Source: Perkinsus olseni (taxonomy: Eukaryota > Perkinsozoa > Perkinsida > Perkinsidae). Taken from it: 40,475 nucleotides of DNA. Each line of letters opens with the position of its first letter. Within the stretch, counting starts at the first letter, position 1. The stretch spans positions 1-40,475 of the forward strand of contig JABANP010000480.1 of assembly GCA_013115135.1 (NCBI GenBank). The letters run 5' to 3'. Position numbers and translations under genes: made by a program. The notes below the pieces were generated by a model. The model saw only the letters and a program-made list of their open reading frames with translations, was not told the origin of the DNA and ran no database searches. Positions 9,187-19,800 of the stretch are shown in pieces.

Positions 9187-11673
9187 ATCACCTACCACGA
9201 CCTCAGGTCGTCGACCTAAGAATCTCACCGCCGCCTCTACTGGTGAGTCACCAGTGATGACGATCTAGCACCCCCACATCAGGTTGTCTCTGTGGTGATC
9301 CCAGTGCCTAGAGGCTCCAAACACGAGGTTAAATAGTTGGGTATCGCATGGGCGGTACTTTGTCGAAGTTCAGCAGGAGTCTTACAGGTGAGTAGGTTAG
9401 CAGCTCATGCTCGTACTCCCGAAGTCGTGGGTTCATTTCCTCCGGTGAACATTTGCGTGTCGTCAGTTTCATATGTACGAACCACTATTGGACGAATAAA
9501 TTCTTTTCGAAAAGATCGTGGCCGAATAGATCACAACGAGCATATCTTTGGATCATCCGCCCATGGACGAAATAATCGTGTACGAAACCGGTTATGGATG
9601 AAAAAAATCGTGACGGAACATACACTTTTCGATGTACGAAAAGATCATGAATGAACCGAAATTTGTACGAAACAATCTTGGATCGAAGCTGCAGTGGACC
9701 AAGCGATCATGGACGAATCGCGGTACACCCTATTGACTCGTAGTGGCAAGAGTTTTTAATAGAGTCGTTGACCAGTCGGATGGACTTAAACCAGTTGACA
9801 GGATTGTGAAGGTCAAAGTACGTGCTCGTCGTACGGTTCGTTCCAAGATCTTAGGGAGAGTTGAGAGGTACTTCCAATTCTGTACGACCCCAATACTGTA
9901 CGACAGGCTGATCTCGCTCGCCCTAAATTCGCCCCCAATATTGTACGACGGATTGAGATATTCAGACGCCCTCGCCAATACTGTACGACTGAACGATTCG
10001 AACTCTTCTTACGTGAAGTTCCCTCTAAGAATCAGATATCTACACTTTTCTGTCCCACCACACAATGACAACGCATGATATTCCTGCGAAAGGAGACTCC
10101 TCTGAGGAGTTCAGAGCTATACACATAGCGGTCATGGCCCAGGAGAGCAGCTCAGCCGGCCTCGCAGTGGTAGTGAGGGTGGCGGGGCGTATCATACGCC
10201 GCGTATGTGATGGCTTTTTCCCTTGAGCATAATACAGCCCTTCGTTGTTCAGTTGACGCTTCGTTTGTCTGAGCCACCCTCTTCCTTGGATTTCCTGCGG
10301 ACCACTGCTTCCTGTCACAGCGTGATTTCCATTGCGTCAGATGGATGACAATCAAGACGCCGCACACGAAGAATGACAGCAACACTCTGCATGCTGGGGT
10401 GGACTGGCGAACGAAGGAGCGGGGGGACGGCTGAGGACTTGCTCCTTATCCAGAACTTAGAGGTGATAGCGTGTGCCGTGCTGGGTATTATGAAAGTGTG
10501 CATTGAAAGCCCTGATTAATCACGTCTCCGAGAATTTCGCGCTTTTATGCCCCTGTGACTGATGACGTGTGCGGCGTATGAAAAGAAAGCGCTGCTGCGC
10601 TTTTTCTAGATGATGGCCTGCCGTACTTGAGCAGCGAATGACGGGTGTCTTTTTGTCTCAGAGTTAGTCCAAGTCCGAGTTCCTCGGCATCTACAGCTAG
10701 CTCGACTACCGGCTCTGATATCAATGCTGGTGGTAGTGGTCGCGGCGTAGGCGACTACCGCCCTGTGTAGACGGGCCACACCGCGAGGGAGACCGACTCT
10801 CGCCAGCAAAGGCAGTCCAGTGGACGGGAGAACAGCAGCCGCAGTCGTGGACGGAGATGGCGGTCGCGGCAGGCGTCATGTAGCGCGGGGAAGTTTAGAG
10901 GGACTTTATCGATTTTTGATCATCACGTCCTCATCATTCGTTCCGCTCTCATGCTTGCATTTGTTCGTGACGTCACTGCCGTCACTAGGATACGTTAGAC
11001 TATAAGGATCACTGACTGACTGAAAAGTTCTGCTTAAATGCTCATTGAGCATTCAAGTTGGATACTGTAAGCCTTTAACTAGAACTAGTAGTAACTGGAG
11101 CGCGCGACAGGGAACACCCCTCGAGACCAAATATCAAAACCTAATCGCAGCATCCTCAATTAATCACCATATTCATCCAAAATACATCCAGCCCTATTAA
11201 CTAGACTTTCCTCCTTTATTTCGTTCTGGATGATGACCTTATACGCGAAAGCCTGCACCGCTGCGACAGCCTTTTTTGTATTCACCTCCAATCCAGCATA
11301 ATAACTGTAGCTTGTAACTCTTGAAGAAAGAGCGGCGTGTGTTCCATACGCTGAGCTTCACTTTGCCTTCCAGTTCTTCATCGCTTCGCTAATTTTTTGG
11401 GTTTATCAATATATAGGAGAACGGGAGCGTTTGTCGATCGCGATAACGATTCACTGAGCGGATTAGCTGGAGTGCTACAGTGGATGGTGGATTGTGTTGT
11501 GCAGATCTGTAATTCCGCGGAGTCCGCCCGGGGGATCAGCATGCTTCGTTCGAATCTCATTGACTCGATTTAGTTATATTTCCCCCACCTCTGCGTCACA
11601 AATATGAATACCACCCCGCCTCCCTCACGCCTCTGGGACACCTCAGCTGCATGAAGATGCGGACCAGCCTGGC

Positions 11674-12010
11674 ATGGTGGCCCCCGTGTCTCCTGCTGAC
11701 GAAACCGCGGGCCCACGGCTGGAAATAGTTCGTGGAGAGCGTCAGGGGACAACTCTTTATGCTTTTGAAGGGTACCTCTACCATCGGAATGCTGCTGGGA
11801 ATAGCGATCGCTCACCTGCTCGAGAAAGGGTATTCATCCAGCGAAGTTGTGGAACCTGCGGTCGCGCGTCGAGCAAGAACTACCTCGGACCAATAACGGT
11901 CAGGAGGGCTTTCACAACCGTTGGAACGGCCATTTCCCTGGATCTAGCCATCCTACGATTTGGGCTTGGATAAGCGTGGTCCACGACCTCATGGAAGGAA
12001 ACAAGGGCTG
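11674..12010 (+). pseudogene. Remnants of a FLYWCH finger and the C-terminus of a MULE-type transposase
   Basis: The first part reads PRLEIVRGERQG then LYAFEGYLYHRN, the usual opening of a FLYWCH zinc finger (a G..L...GY.Y pattern). The Cys part lies in a shifted frame (RSLTCSRKG). About 90 bp on, the frame reads EGFHNRWNG then HPTIWAWISVVHDLMEG. This resembles the segment after the catalytic Glu of many MULE transposases, where E.FH and HP.IW recur. The catalytic core between them is missing, so this looks like an internal deletion product. The match is by eye and needs a profile search. Confidence 0.4.
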
Positions 12011-12076
12011 AGTTACTTATGATTCGAGAGGGAAGTTTGGCCTCGTGAGGCTCGATACCTCGAGAATGACGCGATA

Positions 12077-13084
12077 TTGCGCAGGGTTTGCCGCTTCAAG
12101 GTAGATTCAGAAAGCCTTGGGAGCTGGTTCGATAAAGTGAGGGCGTCCATCAGGAGGATAGTTAAAGATATGCCTCGCGAAGTCGACGAGTCGGAGTCTC
12201 TAGAGTTTCCTACGATTGAGCCTGCCGCTGACGCGAAGCGCAAGGCTGACTTCGAGACCGACGGCGCGGGAGTGAACCAGCGGAAGCGCGTTGCAGCTGT
12301 AACTTCCTGCGACGCGGGTGATTCTCCGCCGGATTCGGAGCCTTCGAACGACGACGCCGGAATTCTCGTAGCGCCTGACGGATATAGCTTGGACGATGGT
12401 TTGCTACACATGTTCAATGAGGCGGCAGCTGCTTTCGCGGGGAGCCCTCCAGCTGAAGCTTCTCTCGTGGAGCCTCCTACAATGCCAATTCTAACTAAGT
12501 CAGGATCTCAAGATATCACAGCGGGAGCAGCTTCGCAGAAGTCAGGCTCAGAGGGAACTGGGCATAAGAGCGACAAAGGACGCAACTTGTTCCCTACGTG
12601 GCGTGTTCTCCCAGGGAGGGGAGTGGGTACTACCTTGCTGTTGACGACTGAGGATCGAGATAATCTACTTGGTGAGGGGCTCGAGCATTTCCGACCAGGT
12701 GATAGAGGCTTGGATGACTCGTATTGAACGCAAGTTCAAACGAAAGGTCAATCAAGCTCAGGCAGTGTGGCTATCGCCTGTCGGGTTTTCACCTGTACCT
12801 GACAACGATCTGGTTGTATTGCAGCCCATATCTGATGGTGGTTGTCACTTTACCTGCACTGCGAGGGATTAATGGTGACATATTTTTTATTTCGATAGTT
12901 CATACGGGGGAGCAGAGCAGGATATCAGATTACATGAAAAAAAGGCTGAGGGAGCTCTACGGAACCGGTGCCAAGGTAATTTGCCCCTCCGTTCAACAGC
13001 AAACCGTCGGCAGTAATCTTTGTGGGGCGTTCGTGCTGGCACGCCTGACGGCCTATGCTGCGTCGCCTCATCAACAACCAGGTA
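12077..13084 (+). pseudogene. Ulp1-like (C48) cysteine protease, frame-broken
   Basis: Ulp1-family proteases cleave SUMO and related modifiers and use a His-Asp-Gln-Cys centre. Here an acidic N-terminal region (12077-12660) leads into TTEDRDNLL, then in another frame ISDQVIEAWMTRIERKF (near 12690), the usual entry to the protease fold. The His is in GGCHFTC (near 12845) and the Asp in YFDSSYG (near 12890). The Gln and Cys are in SVQQQTVGSNLCGAFVLA (12990-13040). These parts lie in different frames; steps are needed near 12675, 12868, in a run of T near 12882 and in a run of five G at 12906-12910. A GT donor follows at 13082. All four catalytic residues are present, but the gene cannot be read through as written. 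Confidence 0.6.
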
Positions 13085-13617
13085 AGTTCCTATTTCGGGA
13101 ATCTGAGATGAGGCAGCACATCTTCGACTGCTTGGAAGATGAAAGTAGGCGGTCTCTCGTCTTCCCGAGACTGCGAGGCAAGATTCCGACTGATGTTCTC
13201 TTGTCGAAGCGATTTTTCTTGTACATTGTGATTCTTTGTGTGCGCAACTTCGGCTCACGCATGAGAGCGCGTATAGCTTCTGTCATGTCTTTCGTAGGAA
13301 CTGCAATAGAGGCAGTATACGTCTCTTGCAGCGCCAATGATCTCACGCTACGTAAACTACCAAGTTTCAGTCTGGTTTTGAGTTTCGCTATTGTGCTGTG
13401 TTGGTCAATGCATTCAGTGGCAGGCAGCGGTTACGTTACATCAGGAATTGTACGGCGCTTAACATTGCTATTGTTACTCTTGTTACTGTGTTAATAGAGC
13501 GAACGAAAGCGTTGTGTTTAGCGACTGGGCTTCCATCCCGAAAGCCCTGGAAGTTCCAGGGCTTGCGCGCCATTTCTCGTCGTACAGTATTGGAGCACGC
13601 CACAAGTCTGCTTTTCA
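13085..13617 (+). other. Distal part of element C
   Basis: Open reading continues to 13494 in one frame, including a hydrophobic, Leu-rich end, but with no recognised motif. A donor at 13083 suggests that the 5' part is intron. The inner copy of the TIR motif lies near 13580-13595. Confidence 0.3.
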
Positions 13618-13736
13618 CGTCGTACAATATTGGGGGGCGAATTTAGGGCGAGCGAGATCAGCCTGTCGTACAGTATTGGGGTCGTACAAAATTGGGGGAT
13701 TCTCTTGAGAGTGATCCCAGTCACTACACGCAGCGG

Positions 13737-13990
13737 GGGTGTATCACGACTCGTACACCGAAAACTCGTACACTTTCTTTTCGTACACGACTCGTACACT
13801 GAATGCTCGTTCACCCCTTGGATCCGTACACCGTCATCCCGTACGCTTGAAACTCGTACACACAATACTCGTACACATAAAACTCATACACGTAAAACTC
13901 ATACACATAAAACTCGTACACGTAAAACTCGTGCACATAAAACTCGTACAATATCAACTCGTACACGAGCACGACTCGTACACTGTGCAG
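13737..13990 (+). repeat. Left TIR array of element D
   Basis: A degenerate tandem array with the core actcgtacac, repeating at about 15 bp in its middle part (13845-13960). The frames read His-Thr-Arg-Lys repeats, which explains the long shadow ORFs here. Confidence 0.85.
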
Positions 13991-14029
13991 TGATTAACTC
14001 GTACCATGCATTATTTAATTCTGAAATTG

Positions 14030-14286
14030 TGATGAGATTTCGTGAGTCCGGAGTGTTGCTACGGGCATGACGCTGTGACGCCGTTGGCCCGCACGCCCGG
14101 CGGGACCGCACGCCTGTGACGCTCCATGAGACGTGACGGACCGCGTGACGTGACGCACAGCGTGACGTACGCAACCCGGACTCTCCTAGCTTTCATTACT
14201 ATGCTGCTCCTACTATTCACGCCTTTCCTTTCCTCTCAGTTTTTACACCCCGGAATACTTGTCTACTTTCGTTGTAAATCTTAACA
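14030..14286 (+). repeat. 5' LTR, 257 bp
   Basis: Begins tgatgagatttcgtgagtcc and ends cttaaca. It is rich in cgtgacg words. It lacks the 14 bp present in the 3' LTR. Confidence 0.9.
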
Positions 14287-15702
14287 TGGCGACACCTGGG
14301 AGATTCAATCTGAATCTCTTGCCCTCGGCTGATGACTTCAACGATCCCACGGTCTATGAAGCTGTTCTATCGGTGGCCCAGAGCGAGGACATGCCCTCCC
14401 TCAAGCAGCAGTTGGCGAACTATCGCCGCAAGCGCACCAACGCCTACAATGCCATCAAGGACATCCGCCAGCGTATGGCAGCAGCCGACCCCGCTGACAC
14501 GAACGAAGAAGCCGAGACTCTCCTGACACAGAGTCTTCTGTGGTCAGATGCGAACCTTGCCGTCAAAACGCTGGAGGACCTCGAGGAGCACCACGAGCAC
14601 TACTTGGTTTTTGGGACACAACTAACACGTCCATCAAGGCTGGTGGAACCTACCGCTCCGGTGGCTGAACAGGAAGGTGATTCTTCTCCTCCCAAGGAGC
14701 AGGGTCCCCCTCCACCGCCTCCACAGGCTGTGGACCACAGCCCCAGTAGGTCAACCAGCGGGGTCCCTGGAGGGACTCCTCCCTCCCGCTGTGGTCTCAT
14801 CGGCGAAGAGTTCTCAACCTTTCCTCACCCCGCTTAGCACGGCCTCCTATGGTAATCCTGCGGCCGCAGCCTCAGCAGCGCCGTCGCGGCGTCCTACCTC
14901 GAGTCAGGTGTCCAAAGTGGACTTACCAGAGTTAGCGGACAAGTTCTCTCTGCAACACCACTTGTCCATCTGTGAGGCATTGATGGCCGAGGCAGAATTG
15001 GGAGCGTATGAAGACGGTAACTTTCGGCCATACCCGCACCTACGGTTCAGCGTCGTCAACAAGATCTTAACCTCTCTTAAGCCCGTAGCGGACATCTCCT
15101 CTTTGGCGTCTTCTACGGCTGAACAGCAAAGCTATGACTGGCCTGCGGTCCGGCAGGTACTCCTGGCGACGTTTGCGAAGAGAGAGTCGCTGTTGATGCA
15201 ACTAAGGGAGGTCGTCGGTGGTCTGAAGTTCAGCAACATAAATAAGTTCTGTGCCGACGCTCGCAAGATCCACGCTATGGTGATCCGTCTTTTCGGAGCC
15301 GACAACAAGTACGAGATACGAGGTTTCATCGAGTCTCTTGTCGCCAGGCTGCCCGCCAGCCGTGCGTCTGCTTTGATCTCGGAGGTGCACCGTGTCGCTC
15401 GTCTACAAGCCTACACCTCTGACTGGTCGCTCGCGGTCCCTTTCGATGGAACCGAGACGTCACTTCTCGGCATTCTTAACCGGCTCGAACGACAGGAGGT
15501 TGCTGCCCGCACTCTAACGGCCAGGGGCATAAGTGCGAGTGCGGAGCTTGCCGTGGCAGCTCCGGCGAGCCAGCCCGCTAAGACAGAGGCTCCCGGCTCC
15601 ACCGCGACGGCCGAGGCTCGCGGGGGGACTGTTAGAGAATGGTGCGGCCGCTATCCCTCCGAGACTCTCATCAAGGTCTTCGACTTGTGGGGTGACGCTT
15701 AA
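14286..15702 (+). CDS. gag-like protein in two overlapping frames
   Basis: The first frame starts at ATG 14286 (MATPGRFNLNLLPSADDF) and is open to 14837. It is helical and charged, with a proline run (PPPPPP) near 14710. The second frame (14677-15702) continues with a Ser/Ala-rich linker and a helical domain (SKVDLPELADKFSLQHHLS onward) that looks like capsid. A +1 step, somewhere in the overlap 14677-14837, is needed to join them; I cannot tell programmed shift from mutation. The second frame stops at a TAA lying exactly at the centre of a 57 bp palindrome. Beyond that stop the same frame stays open to 15927 (FPLFRIVALPKDCDREAVL). Confidence 0.65.
14287..14306 (+). promoter_or_regulatory. 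tRNA primer-binding site overlapping the gag start codon
   Basis: TGG directly follows the LTR end and opens tggcgacacctgggagattc. Its complement looks like a tRNA 3' end: CCA tail, acceptor strand, and a T-arm ending in GAATCTCCC. The A of the gag ATG (14286) is the last LTR base and the TG is the first two bases of this site. Confidence 0.75.
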
Positions 15703-15729
15703 AGCGTCACCCCACAAGTCGAAGACCTT
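15673..15729. repeat. Perfect palindrome, 28 bp arms, one-base centre
   Basis: The left arm 15673-15700 and right arm 15702-15729 are exact complements around the single base 15701. The arms start aaggtcttcgacttgtgg. The gag-frame TAA (15700-15702) sits on the centre. Confidence 0.95.
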
Positions 15730-15737
15730 GCTTTCCG

Positions 15738-15764
15738 TGCCGCAAAGCGTCACGCTTTGCGGCA
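15738..15764. repeat. Perfect palindrome, 13 bp arms, one-base centre
   Basis: tgccgcaaagcgt (15738-15750) and its exact complement (15752-15764) flank a single C. It lies 8 bp after the larger palindrome, and both contain aaagcgtcac near their centres. Confidence 0.95.
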
Positions 15765-15914
15765 GAAGATACCTGAGATGCTCGACAGCTTTGCTCTTCG
15801 TGGCCGAAAGCGCAAATTCCCATTGTTTCGGATCGTGGCCCTACCGAAAGACTGTGATCGGGAAGCCGTCCTGACTAAGCTCAAGGAAATTGGTGTACGA
15901 GCTGATGTGTTCAC

Positions 15915-15921
15915 CCCTTTT
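15915..15921 (+). promoter_or_regulatory. Canonical -1 ribosomal frameshift heptamer, gag to protease
   Basis: C CCT TTT fits the X XXY YYZ pattern in the gag-side frame, one codon before its TAA (15925-15927). Slipping back one base continues TCC CTA AGC CCT GAG straight into the protease frame. A stem (CCGGAA 15941-15946 with TTCCGG 15958-15963) lies downstream, farther away than the usual 5-9 nt spacer. Confidence 0.6.
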
Positions 15922-16880
15922 CCCTAAGCCCTGAGTACGGCCGGAAACTGCTCACGGTTCCGGTCGGTCCTGAGCAAGACTGTAAACTGCTTCCGACGGA
16001 GAGGACCGAGGGGAAAGCCCTCTATGACCTGCGCTCTTTGCCCGTTGACTCTTCCGGTTCTGCGGCGCCAAAGGCATTGTGGCTGCATTGTTTACTGGAG
16101 GCTGCCGATGGTAGCCGAATCTCCGTCCCGGCCTTGGTTGACACTGGTGCTGGTCTGAACTTTCTGGTGGCTCCACACGGCTACGCTCGTCTTCGTCATG
16201 TCGAAAGAGGTTCTTGCTCTCTACCCATACGCCTGGCCGATGGTTCGGTACGTACGGTCGACAGATGGATAACTCTCTCCTTGTCGGTGCATCTGAAGGA
16301 CGGCCTCACCACTCCGAAAGCACAGCATTGCTTCTATATTCTTCATGGACCTGAGCTTTCCTCGCGAGGAGATATGCCTCTCCTCATCGCTGGTCGACGT
16401 TTGCTTTCCGATCTGAAGGTGTCTGTGATGGCCAACCCGTCTAGGGTACTGCTCGATGGCCGAGAAGTAGCCCTCTATCCAGCTCCCAGTGCCAAATCTA
16501 CCAAATCCCATTGCCTCGCTCTCGTAGCTCATCGAGAGCACCGGGGCGACGCCGGCATCCAGGAGAGCGAGCGCCGAGTATTGGAGCCCGTTGAGGCAAC
16601 ATCTGATGACATAGTCGATATCCCGTTCGGTGAGGCTCCCGCTGTCTGCACCCGGCTTCTCGATGACCTTGTTGCCCGGTTATGGCAGCCGATGCGCAGC
16701 TGCCCAGGCTGGGAGGCCAGACTTCGCGCCCTGCAAGTACATGAGCTTCGTGATGAACCCCGCCCAGTCCCACGTTTTCGAGCTACGGTGCATGACGGTT
16801 ACTGCTGGCCACTGCCCGGTCCTACCGGCCAGCTCTCGGAGAGTGCCCACGGGGGCATATGCTCGCCTGTCGCCGGCTGA
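15922..16880 (+). CDS. Retrotransposon aspartic protease region
   Basis: This frame opens where the -1 shift lands, reads EYGRKLLTVPVG and reaches ALVDTGAGLNFLV at about 16131. DTGA is the active-site motif of retroviral-type aspartic proteases; flap-like and second hydrophobic-Gly segments follow (DMPLLIAGRRLLSDL near 16370). The frame ends at 16880, overlapping the next one from 16630, so a +1 step is needed to enter the reverse transcriptase. Confidence 0.75.
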
Positions 16881-19800
16881 GAAGGCCAAGTTTGATCAGC
16901 TCGTTCTCGGCTATGAGAAGCGCAAGTGGTGGGTTCGGTGTGATGAAACTCAACTCACTGACTTGGCCAGGGAAGAATATGTGCTTGACCCGTCCATCGT
17001 GTTTATGGTCCCGCCTGGTCCGCGACGGAAAGCGCGCCTTGTTGTGGATCTGCGCAGGGCTAACCGTCGCCTGAAGAAGGGTAGCAGCCCGTCGATTGAT
17101 GTATCTACCTGCATATCCACAGTCCGGTTGCACTCTTCCGGGTGCATGCTCCTACTCGATGCCGCCCAGGCGTTCTACAAGCTGAGATGGGTCAACATGC
17201 GGGCTCTCTTACTGGTTAGAGAGAGGTTGTACCTCTCTGATAGATGCGTTTTTGGAATCAGTACGGGTCCGGGAAGTCTCTCCCATACTCTCGGAGCATT
17301 GGCAGAAGCGTTTCGTTTAGCTTGCCGTGATGACTTCCACCTACTTCTCAACGACTTTGCCGATGACATCTTGTGTGCAGGTGAGAACGCGGCTAAGGCG
17401 GTCTGCTGGCTCATCTATGTTATGGCTCGCTGCGGGTTCACGGTTGGTTCCTCGAAGTTTCAGCCCTTGGCCACTTCCAGAATGAAGCTACTTGTCCTCA
17501 CCGTACTGAGCAAGCTCGGGCTTCCGGCGGAGCTTTTCGCATGGCACACTGAAGTGAGTCTCCTTGGTTGCACCCTCTCCTACGACGAAGTTGAAGCCGG
17601 TACTTTTTTGGTGGTCAGCTGCGGGCGTCAGGAGCGACTGGATGCGGCTCGAGCCCAGATTGAGCAACTGATCGCGGCTCTTGACGGTGATGCCCAGGCG
17701 AGCAGGGCCGTAACGAAGGCGTTCATCTTCTCCTGCGGGGGTAACCTCGCCTACGATAGTGGTGGTGTTCACGCGGTTGAGCGCGCGATCGCAGCAGCGC
17801 TGCGCAGTTGCTTTGCCCGAGTCTTTGCCGGCGATGACTGGAAGCGCCCCTGTGATCAACGACAACTGCCGGAGGCTGAACGCGCAGCTGTACGCGGCCT
17901 CGCGGAGTGGATCCTGGAACTGACATCACCTGAGTCACTCTCGCAGCCGTGCTCTCATCGAACTCCCACGCGCAACGATGCTGACCCGATCGAGTTGGAA
18001 GTGGTATCTGATGCATCCGCAACTGGTGCGGGGTATGTCATATCGGTCATCGGTAAGGACGGCACCAGGTATGTCATCGCTAATGGAGCCTGGAGATTCA
18101 CTTCGGCGCAGCGGGTCTACCACAGCAATCGCCGCGAGCTAGCGGTTTGCTGCAAGGCGGTGCAGGCGGCAGCAGATCTCTTGTCCCACTTCAAGTCGAA
18201 GAGTACCGGTCTTCCGCCCATCCACCTTGTGGTGCGCTCTGATAATCGCCCAACGGTGGCGTGGCTCCAGGGCGAAGGTGCGGTATCGCGCTCGTCCCTA
18301 GAGCGGCGGGCCGTTCTGCGAACTTTGAACGCGCTCAAGGATGAACTAGATTTTTTGAGATCTATAAGTGGAGGAGGCCAAGGGTGCGGAATCGAGATAG
18401 AGCATATCGCAGGGACGGCCAACTCCGAAGCCGACGGGCTGTCTCGTATCTTTGAGAGACTGGTCCCCATTGGTCAGGGTAGGAAGATCACTTTGGCCGA
18501 CGCTCTTTTAGGTGGTTCTGAGGTTCTACCGGATACCGCGGAATACCCGGATGTTTTTGACGAGCCTCACTCCGACCGCCGTGGTATATCCTGGCTTATG
18601 ACGGAAGCCGATGAGCGGGTTTGTCAGCAGGTTGATATCTTCCAGGCACTGAGCTACATCCACTTAGATCCTACCCTGGACGGTCTCCCAGGACCCGCCG
18701 ATGCGGATGCTGTAGGTCTGGCAGTGTCGCCTTTAGACGCCGGTGACAACGAGCCCATACTGACGCACCTGTGCAACCGTAACTGGGATATTAATGGTGT
18801 CATCTCCGACTTCGACTTCCTCCGCTCTGTCTTCCATGCTCTGAGGCCTAAGGCGAGGCAAAGGCAGCTTTTCCGAGCCCTACGTCCTGCAGAGGTCTTG
18901 AGGGAGGAGTCGAGAGAATGTATGATGCGCGCCCTACAGCAGGATTTGAAGCCCGTTGTCGTCAAAGCTGCCGGTCCTCACGTTGTGAGCAAGGAGGGTA
19001 TATACTGCTTCCGGAATGGGAGCCCCGACGGTGGTTACGCACTCCTTCCCATCCTACCCAGGAGTGATGACCGGTGCTCGCATTTTCGGCGCAAACTTCT
19101 ACTGGATGCTCATCGGTGCTCAGCTCATGGTGGTATTGGCTCTACGGTCTCACGGATATCCTACGCCTTCCATCTGCCTGAGGTCCGACGCGAGTGTAAA
19201 CGCCTTATCCGCTATTGTTATTGTTGCCAGCTCCAACGGGCTCGCAGAGCGTGGCAGCAACCGCCGGGTCTGAGCGACTCGAGGAAGGAGCAGCTGAAGT
19301 GGGAGCCTTACCATGACGTTTACATTGACTTCCTTCACCCTGGGGAGGTGCGAGGCTACGACGGCCCTACGACAATTTTGACGGTTTACTGCTTGGCTAC
19401 TGGTCACTCATGTTGGGTCCCGTGCAGGGAAAATCTTGACGACGTGTTACGTGGCCTTCGGCGAGTCCAGGCCCAGGAAGGAGGGTTATTCACCATTCGC
19501 TGTGATCAAGCGTCCTATTTCCGGTCGGTGAAGTTTGAAAGTGAGGCCAAAAAGCAGTTGGGGAGTCAAGTCATGTTGTTGAAGACCAGGTCGCCTTGGC
19601 TGAGCGGGGGTGGTGAGCGTATGCACGCGTTGGGACTTCGCATCGCTCGGGTACTCCTCCGCAGTCAGACCGGCGCCGGCAGCACGGGCAACCGCCGCCG
19701 GAGACCGAAAGCTGGCTCCGTTGACCTCGAGGAGATCTGCAGAGAAGTGACCTTACTCCTGAACACCCGCCCCTTGGACTTCGCCAACGCCGAAGATGTC

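Larger units (their letters stand above)
8772..9730. mobile_element. Element B: foldback element with 10 bp target duplication
   Basis: The direct repeat TATTGACTCG occurs at 8762-8771 and 9731-9740, flanking the element. The left arm (8780-9020) repeats tttcgtccatg, tttcatacat and tttcgtacac. The right arm (9470-9725) repeats the inverted forms (gtacgaa, gatcatggacgaa). The tips resemble each other: GGGGAACCTCCATTCATACAT against GGGTGTACCGCGATTCGTCC. The centre has a hairpin (9031-9075) and a tRNA-like segment. There is no transposase, so it would be non-autonomous. A 10 bp duplication fits Mutator-like elements. Confidence 0.7.
9868..13704. mobile_element. Element C: MULE-like element carrying a Ulp1-like protease
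   Basis: A 7 bp direct repeat, TTGAGAG, lies at 9861-9867 and 13705-13711. The ends (9868-9950 and 13618-13704) are inverted copies of each other over about 80 bp, and both contain ccccaatactgtacgacagg. A second motif copy follows further in on each side (near 9980, near 13580). Inside lie FLYWCH-like and transposase-like remnants (11674-12010) and a decayed Ulp1-like protease (12077-13084). The segment 9951-11570 shows no supported gene. The content resembles plant Mutator-like elements that carry Ulp1-type proteases, which is established for that plant group; extending it here is inference. Confidence 0.65.

Noticed and set aside
10820..11005. Small ORF in element C
   Set aside because: Gly/Arg-rich then hydrophobic, no motif, no splice or start context; likely chance.
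13739..14070. Open frames encoding His-Thr-Arg-Lys repeats here and at 24778-25092
   Set aside because: They are translations of the 15 bp TIR motif array and are open in several frames on both strands.
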